A stretch of 64,000 nucleotides of DNA from positions 6,012 to 70,011 of the forward strand of contig CAYTGJ010000005.1 of the NCBI GenBank assembly GCA_964437245.1. Reading direction: 5' to 3'. Under the pieces are notes generated by a model. That model was not told the origin of the DNA. It worked only from the letters and a program-made list of their open reading frames with translations, and did not search any database. Shown in pieces: positions 1 to 7,958 of the stretch. Position 1 is the first letter of the stretch; every line of letters starts with the position of its first letter. Made by a program: the position numbers and the translations under genes. The DNA is from JANYCO01 sp964437245. GTDB taxonomy: Bacteria > Bacteroidota > Bacteroidia > Cytophagales > Cytophagaceae.

Positions 1-1133
1 GAGACCCATACGATGCCTAGGATCACCAGTACGAGGGTAGCGAGTTTGCCCATGGTTACGATTTTAAAATCATCTACTCCCGGGTAAAGCCGGGTATACA
101 CGTCAAGAGTGAAGAGTGTGGCAGTACTGTTGAAGGTGGCGGCGAGCGAAGAGATCAGAGCGGAAAGCATGCTGATGATGGCCAGTGCTTTGACTCCAGG
201 GGGCAATACTTCTGTAACGATAGAAAGATAGGTATGTCCCTGTACTGCTTCCGGTCCGAATTTTATATAGGCGACCAGGCCTGGAATGATCAGCAGGAAA
301 GGAACTAGGAAGATCAGGAAGCCGGAATAAAGAGCTCCTCTGCGGGCATTGGGAATGTCTTTGGCACTGAGTACCCGTTGCATCATAAACTGGTCGGTGC
401 TCCAGTACCATATTTCGAGGATAGGAGCCCCCAACAGTATGGCCGGCCATGGATAATCAGGATCGTTGCTTTCTTTGAATACATGAAAATGTCCGGAAGG
501 AATTGATTGTATCAGGGTATCCAGACCACCGATGCTGTTCAGGCATACGATCATGACCACGAATGCGGAGAAGAAAAACAGGTAGGCATGAAATACATGT
601 GTGTACAAGGTTCCCTTGAACCCTCCGGCAACAGTGAATATTCCGGTAAGCAGTACGAGTACAAGAGAGGAGGTATATTTATCCCAGCCGAGCAGGCTTC
701 CCAGCAACAGAGATCCTGCAAACAGCGTGATTGATATTTTGGTGATAATGTAAACGGCGATGGAAAGGCAGGAGATCAGTACGCGGCTTTTGGCATCAAA
801 TCGTTTCCCGATATATTCGGGCATGGTAAACAAGTTGTTCCGGAGAAGTATCGGAATGAAGAACCAGGCCATCAGAATGACGACCAGTGAGCCGCCCCAG
901 GCAAAAATACCGGCTGCAAATCCACCTGCATATCCTGATTCGGCATAACCGACCACATGTTCGCTGGATACAGTTGTAATGAGGAGGGAAGTCCCTATGA
1001 GAAACCATCCGGAATTTCTTCCGCCGAGGAAATGACCGGATAATCCTTTCTGGCTCCGGGCACTGATACCTGCTACGATGAGTAGCAACAGGTAAATACA
1101 CAGGATTACATAATCGATGGTCTCAATGTTCAC
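1..1133 (-). CDS. Sodium:solute symporter (SSS/SGLT family), 3' end cut by window
   Basis: Inner-membrane Na+-coupled sugar symporter, last gene of the agaS operon. The frame is open from a GTG at 1131-1133 to base 1 (about 377 codons). The N-terminus NIETIDYVILCIYLLLL is a first membrane helix, followed by the SSS-typical GHFLGGRNSGWFLIGTSLL and, further on, LEIWYWSTDQFMMQRVLSAK, which resembles the sugar-binding SGLT branch. I chose GTG because the ATG at 1138-1140 is in another frame and stops after five codons. It lies 88 nt behind the MFS transporter gene, so the operon carries two different carriers for its sugar. The substrate is inferred from context only (hexosamine or its breakdown product). 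The C-terminal helices lie outside the window. Confidence 0.88.
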   Translation of the reverse strand, partial: MNIETIDYVILCIYLLLLIVAGISARSQKGLSGHFLGGRNSGWFLIGTSLLITTVSSEHVVGYAESGYAGGFAAGIFAWGGSLVVILMAWFFIPILLRNNLFTMPEYIGKRFDAKSRVLISCLSIAVYIITKISITLFAGSLLLGSLLGWDKYTSSLVLVLLTGIFTVAGGFKGTLYTHVFHAYLFFFSAFVVMIVCLNSIGGLDTLIQSIPSGHFHVFKESNDPDYPWPAILLGAPILEIWYWSTDQFMMQRVLSAKDIPNARRGALYSGFLIFLVPFLLIIPGLVAYIKFGPEAVQGHTYLSIVTEVLPPGVKALAIISMLSALISSLAATFNSTATLFTLDVYTRLYPGVDDFKIVTMGKLATLVLVILGIVWV

Positions 1134-1197
1134 AAAGCATGTAAGGCTTATGGTATATAGATATTGATTATGGTATATGTACGATAGAATATCTGTT

Positions 1198-1223
1198 CCG
1201 GCTGAAAATAGCCGGTTTTTTTT
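1198..1223. terminator. Hairpin between the MFS and SSS genes
   Basis: CCGGCT-GAAAAT-AGCCGG followed by eight T on the plus strand. It sits just after the stop of the minus-strand MFS gene. On the minus strand, where the operon is read, the stem is preceded by A and not followed by T, so it is a poor terminator there; it may slow decay or limit read-through into the SSS gene. Confidence 0.4.
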
Positions 1224-2745
1224 ATATTTTATCAGGAGGGACCGTTGCTACAGGAGATTGGATCTGGTAGCCCTTGGCTCCGTAGTATACCAGGAAGGCA
1301 TAGCAGGCAAAGGTCACCAGAAAAGAATGTTGTAGCCCTACACTGGTATCGGCGAGTGCTCCCTGGATCATCGGGATGACGGCACCGCCTACTACTCCCA
1401 TGATCAGGAAACCGGAGGCTTGTGTTTTGTATGTCCCTAATCCGTCAAGAGCGAGGGAAAATATGATCGGCCACATCACCGAATGGCAAAGCCCCAGTGC
1501 GATCATGGTACCGAGCGACCACCATCCTTCGGTGAGCATGGAGTTGGTGATGAGCAACATGGCTGCTACGGAGGTACAGACAAGTGAATAAGCAGGTTTT
1601 ACTTTTTGTAAAACGGCGAATCCGATAAAACGAGCCAGTGCTGCTGCTCCCCAGTATAAGGTCACGTATACGGCGGCTTTTTTCTCTTCAAGACCCAGAA
1701 TGTTTTTCATCCCGATGTAATTGATCAGGAGGCTTCCTACTACCACTTCGGCACCCACGTAAAGAAAGATCGCCAGAATCCCCAGGCGGAGATGACGGAA
1801 GGCAAGTGCGCCGGATTTGTTCGGATTGTCTTTAGACTGGCTGGTTACAATAGAAGGAAGATTTACGCGGGAGAAAATGAAGGCTACCAGAAATACCAGT
1901 ATCGCAAGCATAAAATAGGGCAGAGGGACGGCATCTGCTTTGGCAGTGTTGATCTGTTGGCGAACGATTGAGACGGCGTTGGATAACGCTGCTTTATAGA
2001 CTTCGTTTTCTTTGGTGTAGGTGACCGTGCTTTCGAGGACCGCTTCTGCTTTGATCAGTTCCTCTGAAATTTCAGGATTACTGTTTTGTACCTTGGCCAC
2101 CATTGCTTCGATCCTAGCAGGGGTAAGGGTAGTATCTGCTGCGATGAGCATATTGGTTTTTTCGGTTATATTGTATTCTTTGACCGCTGTATTTTCCACT
2201 TGTGAGAAAAGTCCCTGGTTGAGGATCAGGGCGGCTCCGATCAGTGGTCCGATTACGGTGGCAGTAGAATTTAAGCCGCCGCAGAGGCTTATGCGTGAAG
2301 AAGCTTTTTCCGGAGGACCCAGTACTGTCACATAGGCATTTGCAGCAACCTGAAGCAGCGTAATACCAGAGGCGATCACAAACAGGGAAGAAAGGAATAA
2401 ATAGTAGGAGATAAATTTTGAGGCAGGATAAAAGGATAGACATCCGATGCCCACAATACAAAGCCCTGTGACAATCGCTTTTTTATATCCGATCCGGTCG
2501 ATGATCTTTGAAGACGGGATTCCCATGATGAAGTAGGCTCCGAAAAAACATCCGTTGATCAGCATCGCTTTTGTGTAGCTTAACTGAAAGGTGTTTTTAA
2601 AATGAGGGATCAATATATCGTTTAATACAGTGATGATCCCGAAGACAAAGAAAAGGGTGACCATCAGTACTAATGGTACGGTATAATTGGTTTCCTCCTG
2701 TAGATTTGTTGTTTTAAACTCTTGATGGGTCATTCCTCCGGCCAT
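1222..2745 (-). CDS. FucP/GluP-type MFS sugar:H+ symporter with a periplasmic-type insert
   Basis: Major facilitator of the L-fucose/glucose-galactose permease family (FucP, GluP, NagP), inner membrane. The N-terminus PLVLMVTLFFVFGIITVLNDILIP and the following GCFFGAYFIMGIPSSKIIDRIG are the family pattern. At 507 residues it is longer than E. coli FucP (438). The surplus is a hydrophilic, helical stretch at about residues 175-265 between the helix ending VIGPLIGAALIL and the next one starting LPYFMLAILVF, which should face the periplasm by FucP topology. It lies in the agaS operon, 78 nt after the amidohydrolase gene, so it probably imports an N-acetylhexosamine or hexosamine. The start is ATG at 2743-2745; ATG at 2731-2733 is an alternative. 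Confidence 0.85.
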   Translation of the reverse strand: MAGGMTHQEFKTTNLQEETNYTVPLVLMVTLFFVFGIITVLNDILIPHFKNTFQLSYTKAMLINGCFFGAYFIMGIPSSKIIDRIGYKKAIVTGLCIVGIGCLSFYPASKFISYYLFLSSLFVIASGITLLQVAANAYVTVLGPPEKASSRISLCGGLNSTATVIGPLIGAALILNQGLFSQVENTAVKEYNITEKTNMLIAADTTLTPARIEAMVAKVQNSNPEISEELIKAEAVLESTVTYTKENEVYKAALSNAVSIVRQQINTAKADAVPLPYFMLAILVFLVAFIFSRVNLPSIVTSQSKDNPNKSGALAFRHLRLGILAIFLYVGAEVVVGSLLINYIGMKNILGLEEKKAAVYVTLYWGAAALARFIGFAVLQKVKPAYSLVCTSVAAMLLITNSMLTEGWWSLGTMIALGLCHSVMWPIIFSLALDGLGTYKTQASGFLIMGVVGGAVIPMIQGALADTSVGLQHSFLVTFACYAFLVYYGAKGYQIQSPVATVPPDKI

Positions 2746-2822
2746 AAGTATTCTGGTGAACTTTTAGCAAGTTCGGTTTTAAGTAAATGAATTGAACAGG
2801 TTTTGTTAAAATGAAAGAACAG

Positions 2823-3857
2823 TTATCTTTCTACGGCTACAGATGCTGAAATTTCTTTCAGTTCATAAAACCGTCTGGCATTTTTGAAATATATTTTTTC
2901 AATAACTTCCCAGGGAAGGTCAAGTCCTTTGAAGGGAGCGCTTACTTTCGGAGAGGTTTGCAATTCTCCTGTGGTGAAGTATTTCCAGTGCCGGTCCCAT
3001 AATTTTTTCATATGCGTTTTAAGTTCGGCATCGCTCAGTTTTCCATCATCAATAATATCCGTTCCGTACATGATCCGGTCCTGGTATTTCAGCACGAAAT
3101 TCCGGACGTCTTCAAAGCGGGTGACAGATTGGTGCTGCAGGTGGCAGATCCGTTCTGCTGTGTCGACCATCATAGAAGGATACCGGTCAAGACGTTTGGC
3201 TATTTCTTCAATGCTCCATTCTACACTGGCGAAATGGGCTCCGCAGAAAAGAAGTTTCGGGTGCTTTTCCAGTATATTGTCTCTGGCCTGTATTTGTTCT
3301 TCGTACGACGGGAATTCAGGAAGAAGATACATGTGGTATTCCGGGTGTTCTGCGAAGTAATCCCGGTCTTGTTTTACGGTCATCTCTTCGATTGGAAGCC
3401 AGCAGTTGCGGGGTTCGCCCTGGTGCCCGGTAAAACGTATTTTATGATCGGTCATAAACCGGAACAAAGGTTCGAGCCTTGGGTCATCGATCATCACAAG
3501 TTTTCCTGCCTGGTCACGAAGTTCCATCCCGATGTTTTTCCAGATCTTGACGGAGACCGCTCCTTTTGCGATGGAGTCTTGTATGGTCCGGATACTTTTC
3601 TCCAGCCATCCTTCTTCGTTGAAGCCTTTGACCGGAAATGTACATATATAATCCAGCCGGTGACCGAAGCTTTTTTGCTGGTTCAGGATTATACGTTCCT
3701 GCTCCTCAATGGGAGGGAAGAAGTAAATATCCGAATTGATGGAAATAAACCTGAAATTTTCATCCCTGGCAGTTTCCAGCAGCGCGGGACGGTCGGTATT
3801 GTAGTGCATGTGTGCATCTACTTTTTCTATTTCATGGTACCGTTCAAAGTTTGTCAT
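2823..3857 (-). CDS. TIM-barrel metal-dependent amidohydrolase (amidohydrolase_2-like)
   Basis: Cytoplasmic 344-residue amidohydrolase-superfamily protein without signal peptide. The metal-site pattern is visible: H16-M-H18 near the N-terminus, K104 (SVKIWK), H145 (FTGHQGEP), H208 (FCGAHFAS) and D267 (MYGTD), in the order expected for the ACMSD/PF04909-like branch. It is placed between the aldolase (37 nt away) and the MFS transporter of an aga-type operon that contains no recognisable nagA/agaA deacetylase. I therefore infer, without proof, that it may deacetylate an N-acetylhexosamine phosphate or open a related amide or lactone. It is not similar in sequence layout to NagA. Other options are a lactonase or decarboxylase for a different sugar acid. 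Confidence 0.75.
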   Translation of the reverse strand: MTNFERYHEIEKVDAHMHYNTDRPALLETARDENFRFISINSDIYFFPPIEEQERIILNQQKSFGHRLDYICTFPVKGFNEEGWLEKSIRTIQDSIAKGAVSVKIWKNIGMELRDQAGKLVMIDDPRLEPLFRFMTDHKIRFTGHQGEPRNCWLPIEEMTVKQDRDYFAEHPEYHMYLLPEFPSYEEQIQARDNILEKHPKLLFCGAHFASVEWSIEEIAKRLDRYPSMMVDTAERICHLQHQSVTRFEDVRNFVLKYQDRIMYGTDIIDDGKLSDAELKTHMKKLWDRHWKYFTTGELQTSPKVSAPFKGLDLPWEVIEKIYFKNARRFYELKEISASVAVER

Positions 3858-3893
3858 AGGAGTCAGCTTCTCAGATCGTGTGAATACCAGTGA

Positions 3894-4733
3894 TTATTTA
3901 TAAACCAGTTGTTTTTTATTTTTTACTACTTCAAATTTTTCGGATACGAGTTTGATCACTTCGTTGGTAGCTGCCGGGAAAACTTTCCGAAGATCGATCT
4001 CCTCGTTGTTCCGGAGTGTACTCTTGAGCGTTTGCATGAAGATGTTTTTTATTTCTGTGGCCAGGTTTACTTTGCAGATTCCTCTGGCAACAGCTTCCTG
4101 AAGCTGATTGTGCGGGATTCCTGAACTTCCGTGCAATACCAGTGGTACTTCTGTAGCAGCATGGATCTCAGAAATCCGTTGCAGATCTATTTTGGGTTCC
4201 TGGTTGTAAAACCCGTGGGCGTTTCCTACTGCTACGGCAAGGGCGGTGACTCCTGTTTCCTCTGCAAATCTTTTGGCATCGGCGGGAGAAGTCGAGACTA
4301 AGTTACTTTTGTCCTGCCCCAGTTTTGCGATGTAGCCCAGTTCTGCTTCCACGTTTACACCATATCCTTCTGCCACTCGTACTGCGGCTGCACTGATCTT
4401 GATGTTTTTTTCAATAGGTTCTTCACTGGCATCGATCATAACGGAATCAAATCCGGCATCCAGGCATTGTTTCACCAGTTCCAGCGAACCGCCGTGGTCC
4501 AGGTGGATCCATCCTTCTATGCCAAAGTCTTTGAGCGCTGTACGTGCCATCTTTACAGCGGCATCCAGGCCCATATAATCAATAGAACTTTGCGTCAGCT
4601 GAAGGATCACAGAAGAGTGGGTGTTTTTGGCAGCCGTCAGCACTCCCAGCAATGTCTCGAAATTATAGAAATTGGTGGCGAGTAGTGCGGATTGTTCTGC
4701 CTGTAGTGCTTTGAGTTTATCTTGTAGTTTCAT
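3894..4733 (-). CDS. kbaY: Class II tagatose/fructose-1,6-bisphosphate aldolase (KbaY/GatY type)
   Basis: Zn-dependent aldolase cleaving tagatose-1,6-bisphosphate (or fructose-1,6-bisphosphate) to DHAP and glyceraldehyde-3-phosphate in the cytoplasm. At 279 residues it matches the KbaY/GatY/FbaA class II family. The signature HLDHGG gives catalytic D79 and zinc ligand H80; EAELGY carries the second family motif; H173 (GNAHG) and H201 (LVLHGSSGI) are the other zinc ligands. It overlaps the upstream kinase gene by 17 nt, so the two are translationally linked. With agaS and a tagatose-6-P-kinase-like gene in the same operon, the tagatose isomer is the more likely substrate; fructose-bisphosphate cannot be excluded from sequence alone. 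Confidence 0.9.
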   Translation of the reverse strand: MKLQDKLKALQAEQSALLATNFYNFETLLGVLTAAKNTHSSVILQLTQSSIDYMGLDAAVKMARTALKDFGIEGWIHLDHGGSLELVKQCLDAGFDSVMIDASEEPIEKNIKISAAAVRVAEGYGVNVEAELGYIAKLGQDKSNLVSTSPADAKRFAEETGVTALAVAVGNAHGFYNQEPKIDLQRISEIHAATEVPLVLHGSSGIPHNQLQEAVARGICKVNLATEIKNIFMQTLKSTLRNNEEIDLRKVFPAATNEVIKLVSEKFEVVKNKKQLVYK

Positions 4734-5682
4734 GACTTACGGAATGGCTAAATTTGTTTTTTATTATTTCAAGTACGTTTTCATAAGAAGTAAAGGCTCC
4801 TGTGCCTCCGGCTGCCGTGGTCGAGACGGCTCCCGTCAGCGAAGCAAATACCATACAGTCTTCCAGCGGGGCCCCTTCGAGAAATTTGTGCAGGAATCCT
4901 GCATTGAAGCTGTCTCCGGCTCCTATCGTATCGACCACTTCTTCGTTCAGAAAAGGAGGGAAGATCGTTTTTTGTCCGTTTTTATACAGACAGGATCCTT
5001 CTGTGCCCATTTTAAGGATCAATGTATGGTCCGGATTGACTTTTCGAAGGGCTGTATCAAAACCAGACTCTTTCATCATGGAGGTAAGTTCTGCTACATT
5101 AGGCATGAAGAAGTCGATGAAAGGAAGAAGTCCTTCCAGGTCGATTTCCCATTTTTCGGAAGGATCCCACTGAGGATCTACTGAAGTGGAAAGGCCCAGT
5201 GCTTTGGCTTTCTGCAGCAATGGCAGGAGGTCATTTTTCATACCGGGTTGCAGAAAGTAGGAAGAAAAGTGAAGATGTCTTGCCTGTTGCAAGGCGTCTT
5301 CTGGGATGTCTTCAAGGGTAAGTGTTTCCATCGCGCCGGGATAAGTGATGTTGGCGCGGTCGTTGTCTACACTCATGACGATGGTGGCACCGGTACGGTA
5401 TTGATCGCTTTTTATGATGAGCGAGGTGTCAACTTTTTTTTCGTTCAGTGCTTTGAGCGCAAGCTCGCCGAAAATATCATTCCCTATTTTACCTATGAAT
5501 CCGACGCTGGATCCGAGGGAACTCAGGTTGGAAGCCAGTATGGCGGAAGAGCTACCTAATACGAGTGACATCTCGCGGGCTATTTTTTCTTTGCCCATTT
5601 CCGGAAACGATTCAATTTTGTTCAGGATCAGATCTACGTTCAATTCTCCTACTACAATCACGTCGTACTTTTTCTTGCTCAT
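4717..5682 (-). CDS. PfkB/ribokinase-family sugar kinase
   Basis: ATP-dependent carbohydrate kinase of the PfkB family, 321 residues. N-terminal VVGELNVDLIL and the C-terminal signature DTIGAGDSFNAGF (residues 251-263, catalytic Asp about 257) are intact. It looks more ribokinase/KdgK-like than the neighbouring kinase (5695-6610), which is of the FruK/LacC type. The two kinases follow each other with 12 nt between. Since the transport here is by MFS/SSS and not a PTS, some kinase must phosphorylate the incoming sugar, and this one is the candidate for that first step; alternatively it duplicates the tagatose-6-P kinase. Its stop overlaps the aldolase start. Confidence 0.87.
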   Translation of the reverse strand: MSKKKYDVIVVGELNVDLILNKIESFPEMGKEKIAREMSLVLGSSSAILASNLSSLGSSVGFIGKIGNDIFGELALKALNEKKVDTSLIIKSDQYRTGATIVMSVDNDRANITYPGAMETLTLEDIPEDALQQARHLHFSSYFLQPGMKNDLLPLLQKAKALGLSTSVDPQWDPSEKWEIDLEGLLPFIDFFMPNVAELTSMMKESGFDTALRKVNPDHTLILKMGTEGSCLYKNGQKTIFPPFLNEEVVDTIGAGDSFNAGFLHKFLEGAPLEDCMVFASLTGAVSTTAAGGTGAFTSYENVLEIIKNKFSHSVSHETTR

Positions 5683-5694
5683 GAGGATAGATGT

Positions 5695-6610
5695 TTAAGC
5701 GTATTGTATTTCTTTGGCTTCTGCTTTTTCGTATAGTATTTCTACATCCGAGCGATGCAGGTATCCCAGTTCAGGACGGAGACAGTTGGCCGCGCCGCAG
5801 GCTACTCCAAGCCTGGCCATTTCTTCCACTGTATATTTTTTTACTATTGCTGCTGTAAGACCCGCCGTGAGACAGTCGCCGCTTCCTACAGCACTGTATA
5901 CCTGATCTATTGTACACCAGGCATGGGTTACTTTTTGTTTCTGTGTCAGGTACAATCCTTTGGCACCGTCGGTAACGGCGGCGTATTCACAGTGTTCAGA
6001 GAGTTTTTGAGAGGCTGATTTTGCATCTGTACCTCCCAATATGCTTACGGATTCGCTCTTGTTTAGATGCACCAGAGTCGGTTTTTCTTTTATGGCGTTT
6101 GCAAACTGAACGCCTGTACAATCCAATACCGTGTATTTTCCTTGTTTGTGTGCTTTCCGGAGCAGCCTGGCATAGCCGTCTTCCGGTGCTCCTGCGGGCC
6201 AGGAACCGCTTAATACGACGCAGGAGGCATNNNNNNNNNNGTGTCAGTACAGGTCCTGGTCCGAGTAGTTCTGTATCGTCCAGTTCCCGGTCGGACTTGA
6301 AGGTATAGCAGGAGCGTGACCAACCGTTTACCATAGGTCCTATGCAGGTAAGGGAGGCATATTTTTCACATTGGTCCATGATCCACTGGCCCGAAGCGCC
6401 TCCCCAGAATCCCAGCAGCATGATCTGTGCATTCATTTCTGCGAGCGCGAGGGCTACGTGTACTCCTTTCCCACCGGCATAATGCTCTTCACGCAGAATA
6501 CGATTGGTACTCCCTGCCTGTATATTGTCCAGCCAGGCATATATGTCGATGGACGGATTCGGACAAACGACCAGGATCAGTTTTTCGTTTTTGTTATAAA
6601 CTTTCGACAT
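5695..6610 (-). CDS. Tagatose-6-phosphate / 1-phosphofructokinase-like PfkB kinase, interrupted by an assembly gap
   Basis: PfkB kinase of the FruK/LacC/AgaZ type that would phosphorylate tagatose-6-P. The N-terminal part (6241-6610) carries CPNPSIDIYAWL, the GGKGVHVALALAEM nucleoside/sugar-binding motif and the WSRSCYTFK region. The C-terminal part (5695-6230) carries VVLSGSWPAGAP and GSGDCLTAG, with D of GSGD as catalytic base. The pieces lie either side of a 10-N run. Joined with no bases between they are in frame (about 302 residues), but against LacC/FruK some 15 residues are missing between LLGPGPVLT and VVLSGS, so the gap probably hides about 45 bp. The ATG at 6608-6610 lies inside the end of agaS. 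This is probably an intact gene, not a pseudogene. Confidence 0.85.
6231..6240. other. Assembly gap (10 N) inside the kinase gene
   Basis: Ten N in a row, a conventional placeholder for unknown length. Flanking sequence reads as one PfkB kinase on both sides. Confidence 0.99.
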
Positions 6611-7776
6611 TATGATGGTAGGAATAAATGTTAACGCCTTGTACTACTCTTGAGATATTTCCGCTTACGGNNNNNNNNNNAAGGTTCGTCAGGGGTAAGC
6701 CCTACCTGCAGGCTTTTATAAAAGGCCAGCATTTGTGCCGGAACGATGCTGCATACGCAGAGCATTGTTTCATCCAGCTCTTCTGCCCCGGGTAGTTCGA
6801 TCAGCAGATCTACCTGGTCCTTCATAAATTCTTTCGGGCCTATGCCCAGGCGGAACATGCCATCCTGGCGGCTGTGAATATCCTTGACAAGGTCGGATTC
6901 ATATTGGTTGGCATAGTCGTCGTTGGAAAAGAAGTATACGATCAGCGAATTGCTGTCCAGTACTGCTTTCGGGCCATGACGGAAGCCGAGGAAAGAGTCG
7001 TATATGCAGACTACTTTCCCATCGGTGAGTTCCTGAAGTTTCAGATGAGCCTCTCTTGCACTGCCCAGCCAGGGACCATTGCCAAGGAAGATCCCTCTCT
7101 TGAAATCTTTTTCGGCCAGCTCTTTTAAAGGGCCTGCATAATTGGCAATAACATGTTTCCCAATGGAAGCAAGCAGCTCCATTTTGGATGCGATGTATCC
7201 AATGTCATAAAGGTTGGCGACCAGTGTACCTGTGAGCAGCATAGCACTGTAACTGCCGGTCATGGCAAGACTTTTATCGTTGGAAGCAGGAGGAAGCACA
7301 AAGCAGAAAACGTTGGAATTATTTTTTAAGGCTGCCAGCTTTCCTTGTTCATTACAGGTAATGATCAGGTGATAGACTTTGTGACATAGTTTATCGGCCA
7401 GCTCTACTACCCCCACACTTTCCGGACTATTGCCGGAGCGGGCGAATGAGATCATAAGGGTAGGTTTATCTTTATAGAAATAATCCTCCGGAAAGGCAAT
7501 GATATCGGTGGTGTGAACGGAGCGGGTAAATTTGTTGAAGTTATTTTTGATGTATCCTTCGAGGGTTTCTCCGATAAAAGCCGAAGTTCCGGCACCTGTA
7601 AGGATAATATTTAATTCCTCCTCTGCCAGAGCTTTTGAGAGAAAAGAGGCCATGGCCTCCCTGGCCTGTGAAAATTTAGTATAGGTATCAAGCCAGAGTT
7701 CCGGCTGGCCGGAAATTTCATTAGCAGTATGAAAAGCATTGTTTTTTTGCAGGTATTCAGCAGTATATCCTAACAT
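6594..7776 (-). CDS. agaS: AgaS-type SIS-domain galactosamine-6-P deaminase/isomerase, split by an assembly gap
   Basis: Converts galactosamine-6-phosphate to tagatose-6-phosphate with release of ammonia (AgaS role). It has two SIS domains. Shared with E. coli AgaS are NIILTGAGTSAFIGETLEGY, LMISFARSGNSPESVGVVEL, LIITCNEQG, GFRHGPKAVLD and the tail SRVVQGVNIY. I place the start at ATG 7774-7776 (MLGYTAEYLQ); the longer upstream reading is AT-rich promoter sequence. The N run at 6671-6680 breaks the frame. Ignoring it, the flanks join as ...TPDEP-SVSG-NISRVVQG, the form expected for this family, and the gene ends at TAA 6594-6596 inside the next gene (17-nt overlap). First gene of the operon. 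Confidence 0.92.
6671..6680. other. Assembly gap (10 N) near the 3' end of agaS
   Basis: Ten N. The flanks rejoin perfectly in frame if the N are simply removed (CCTT + CCGTAAGC giving P-S-V-S), so the true gap may be zero bases. Confidence 0.99.
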
Positions 7777-7802
7777 ATTTTTATGTTTTGTTATTGTTTG
7801 TT

Positions 7803-7832
7803 CAAATATAGAAATAAAAAATAATAAAACAA
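7803..7832 (-). promoter_or_regulatory. Promoter of the agaS operon (Bacteroidota -33/-7)
   Basis: On the minus strand TTG (7830-7832), then exactly 19 nt, then TATATTTG (7803-7810): a full match to the Bacteroidota sigma-ABfr consensus TTG-N19-TAnnTTTG. It lies about 27 nt upstream of the agaS ATG. Confidence 0.75.
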
Positions 7833-7844
7833 AAGAAAACGAAA
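7826..7844 (-). promoter_or_regulatory. Possible AgaR operator overlapping the agaS -33 element
   Basis: On the minus strand TTTCGTTTTCTTTTGTTTT fits, with one mismatch, the core of the published E. coli AgaR consensus TTTCRTTTYRTTTYNYTT. It covers the -33 element of the agaS promoter, where bound repressor would block transcription. The region is AT-rich, so chance similarity is possible. Confidence 0.45.
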
Positions 7845-7901
7845 GATAAAATATATTAAAATAATATGTTTTGTAAGAAATGTACAAATAAAATCAAGTT
7901 T

Positions 7902-7934
7902 TTGTGTAAAATTGATTTTTAAAGGGTATTTTTG
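7902..7934 (+). promoter_or_regulatory. Promoter of the DeoR-family regulator gene
   Basis: TATTTTTG at 7927-7934 matches TAnnTTTG; a TTG at 7902-7904 stands 22 nt upstream, slightly far. It is 25 nt before the regulator ATG. Confidence 0.5.
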
Positions 7935-7958
7935 GACAATTTATAAAAACAGGAAATT

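Noticed and set aside
103..450. Minus-strand frame of 115 codons in the first kilobase
   Set aside because: Out of frame with the SSS symporter, which is open from a GTG at 1133 to base 1.
3012..3893. Long plus-strand frame (293 codons) opposite the amidohydrolase gene
   Set aside because: The minus strand encodes a clear metal-site protein; the plus frame has no motifs and is a shadow.
6631..7887. Reading agaS as a 418-residue protein with an N-terminal membrane segment
   Set aside because: The extra 37 residues are AT-rich promoter sequence; the downstream end is read in the wrong frame after the N run.
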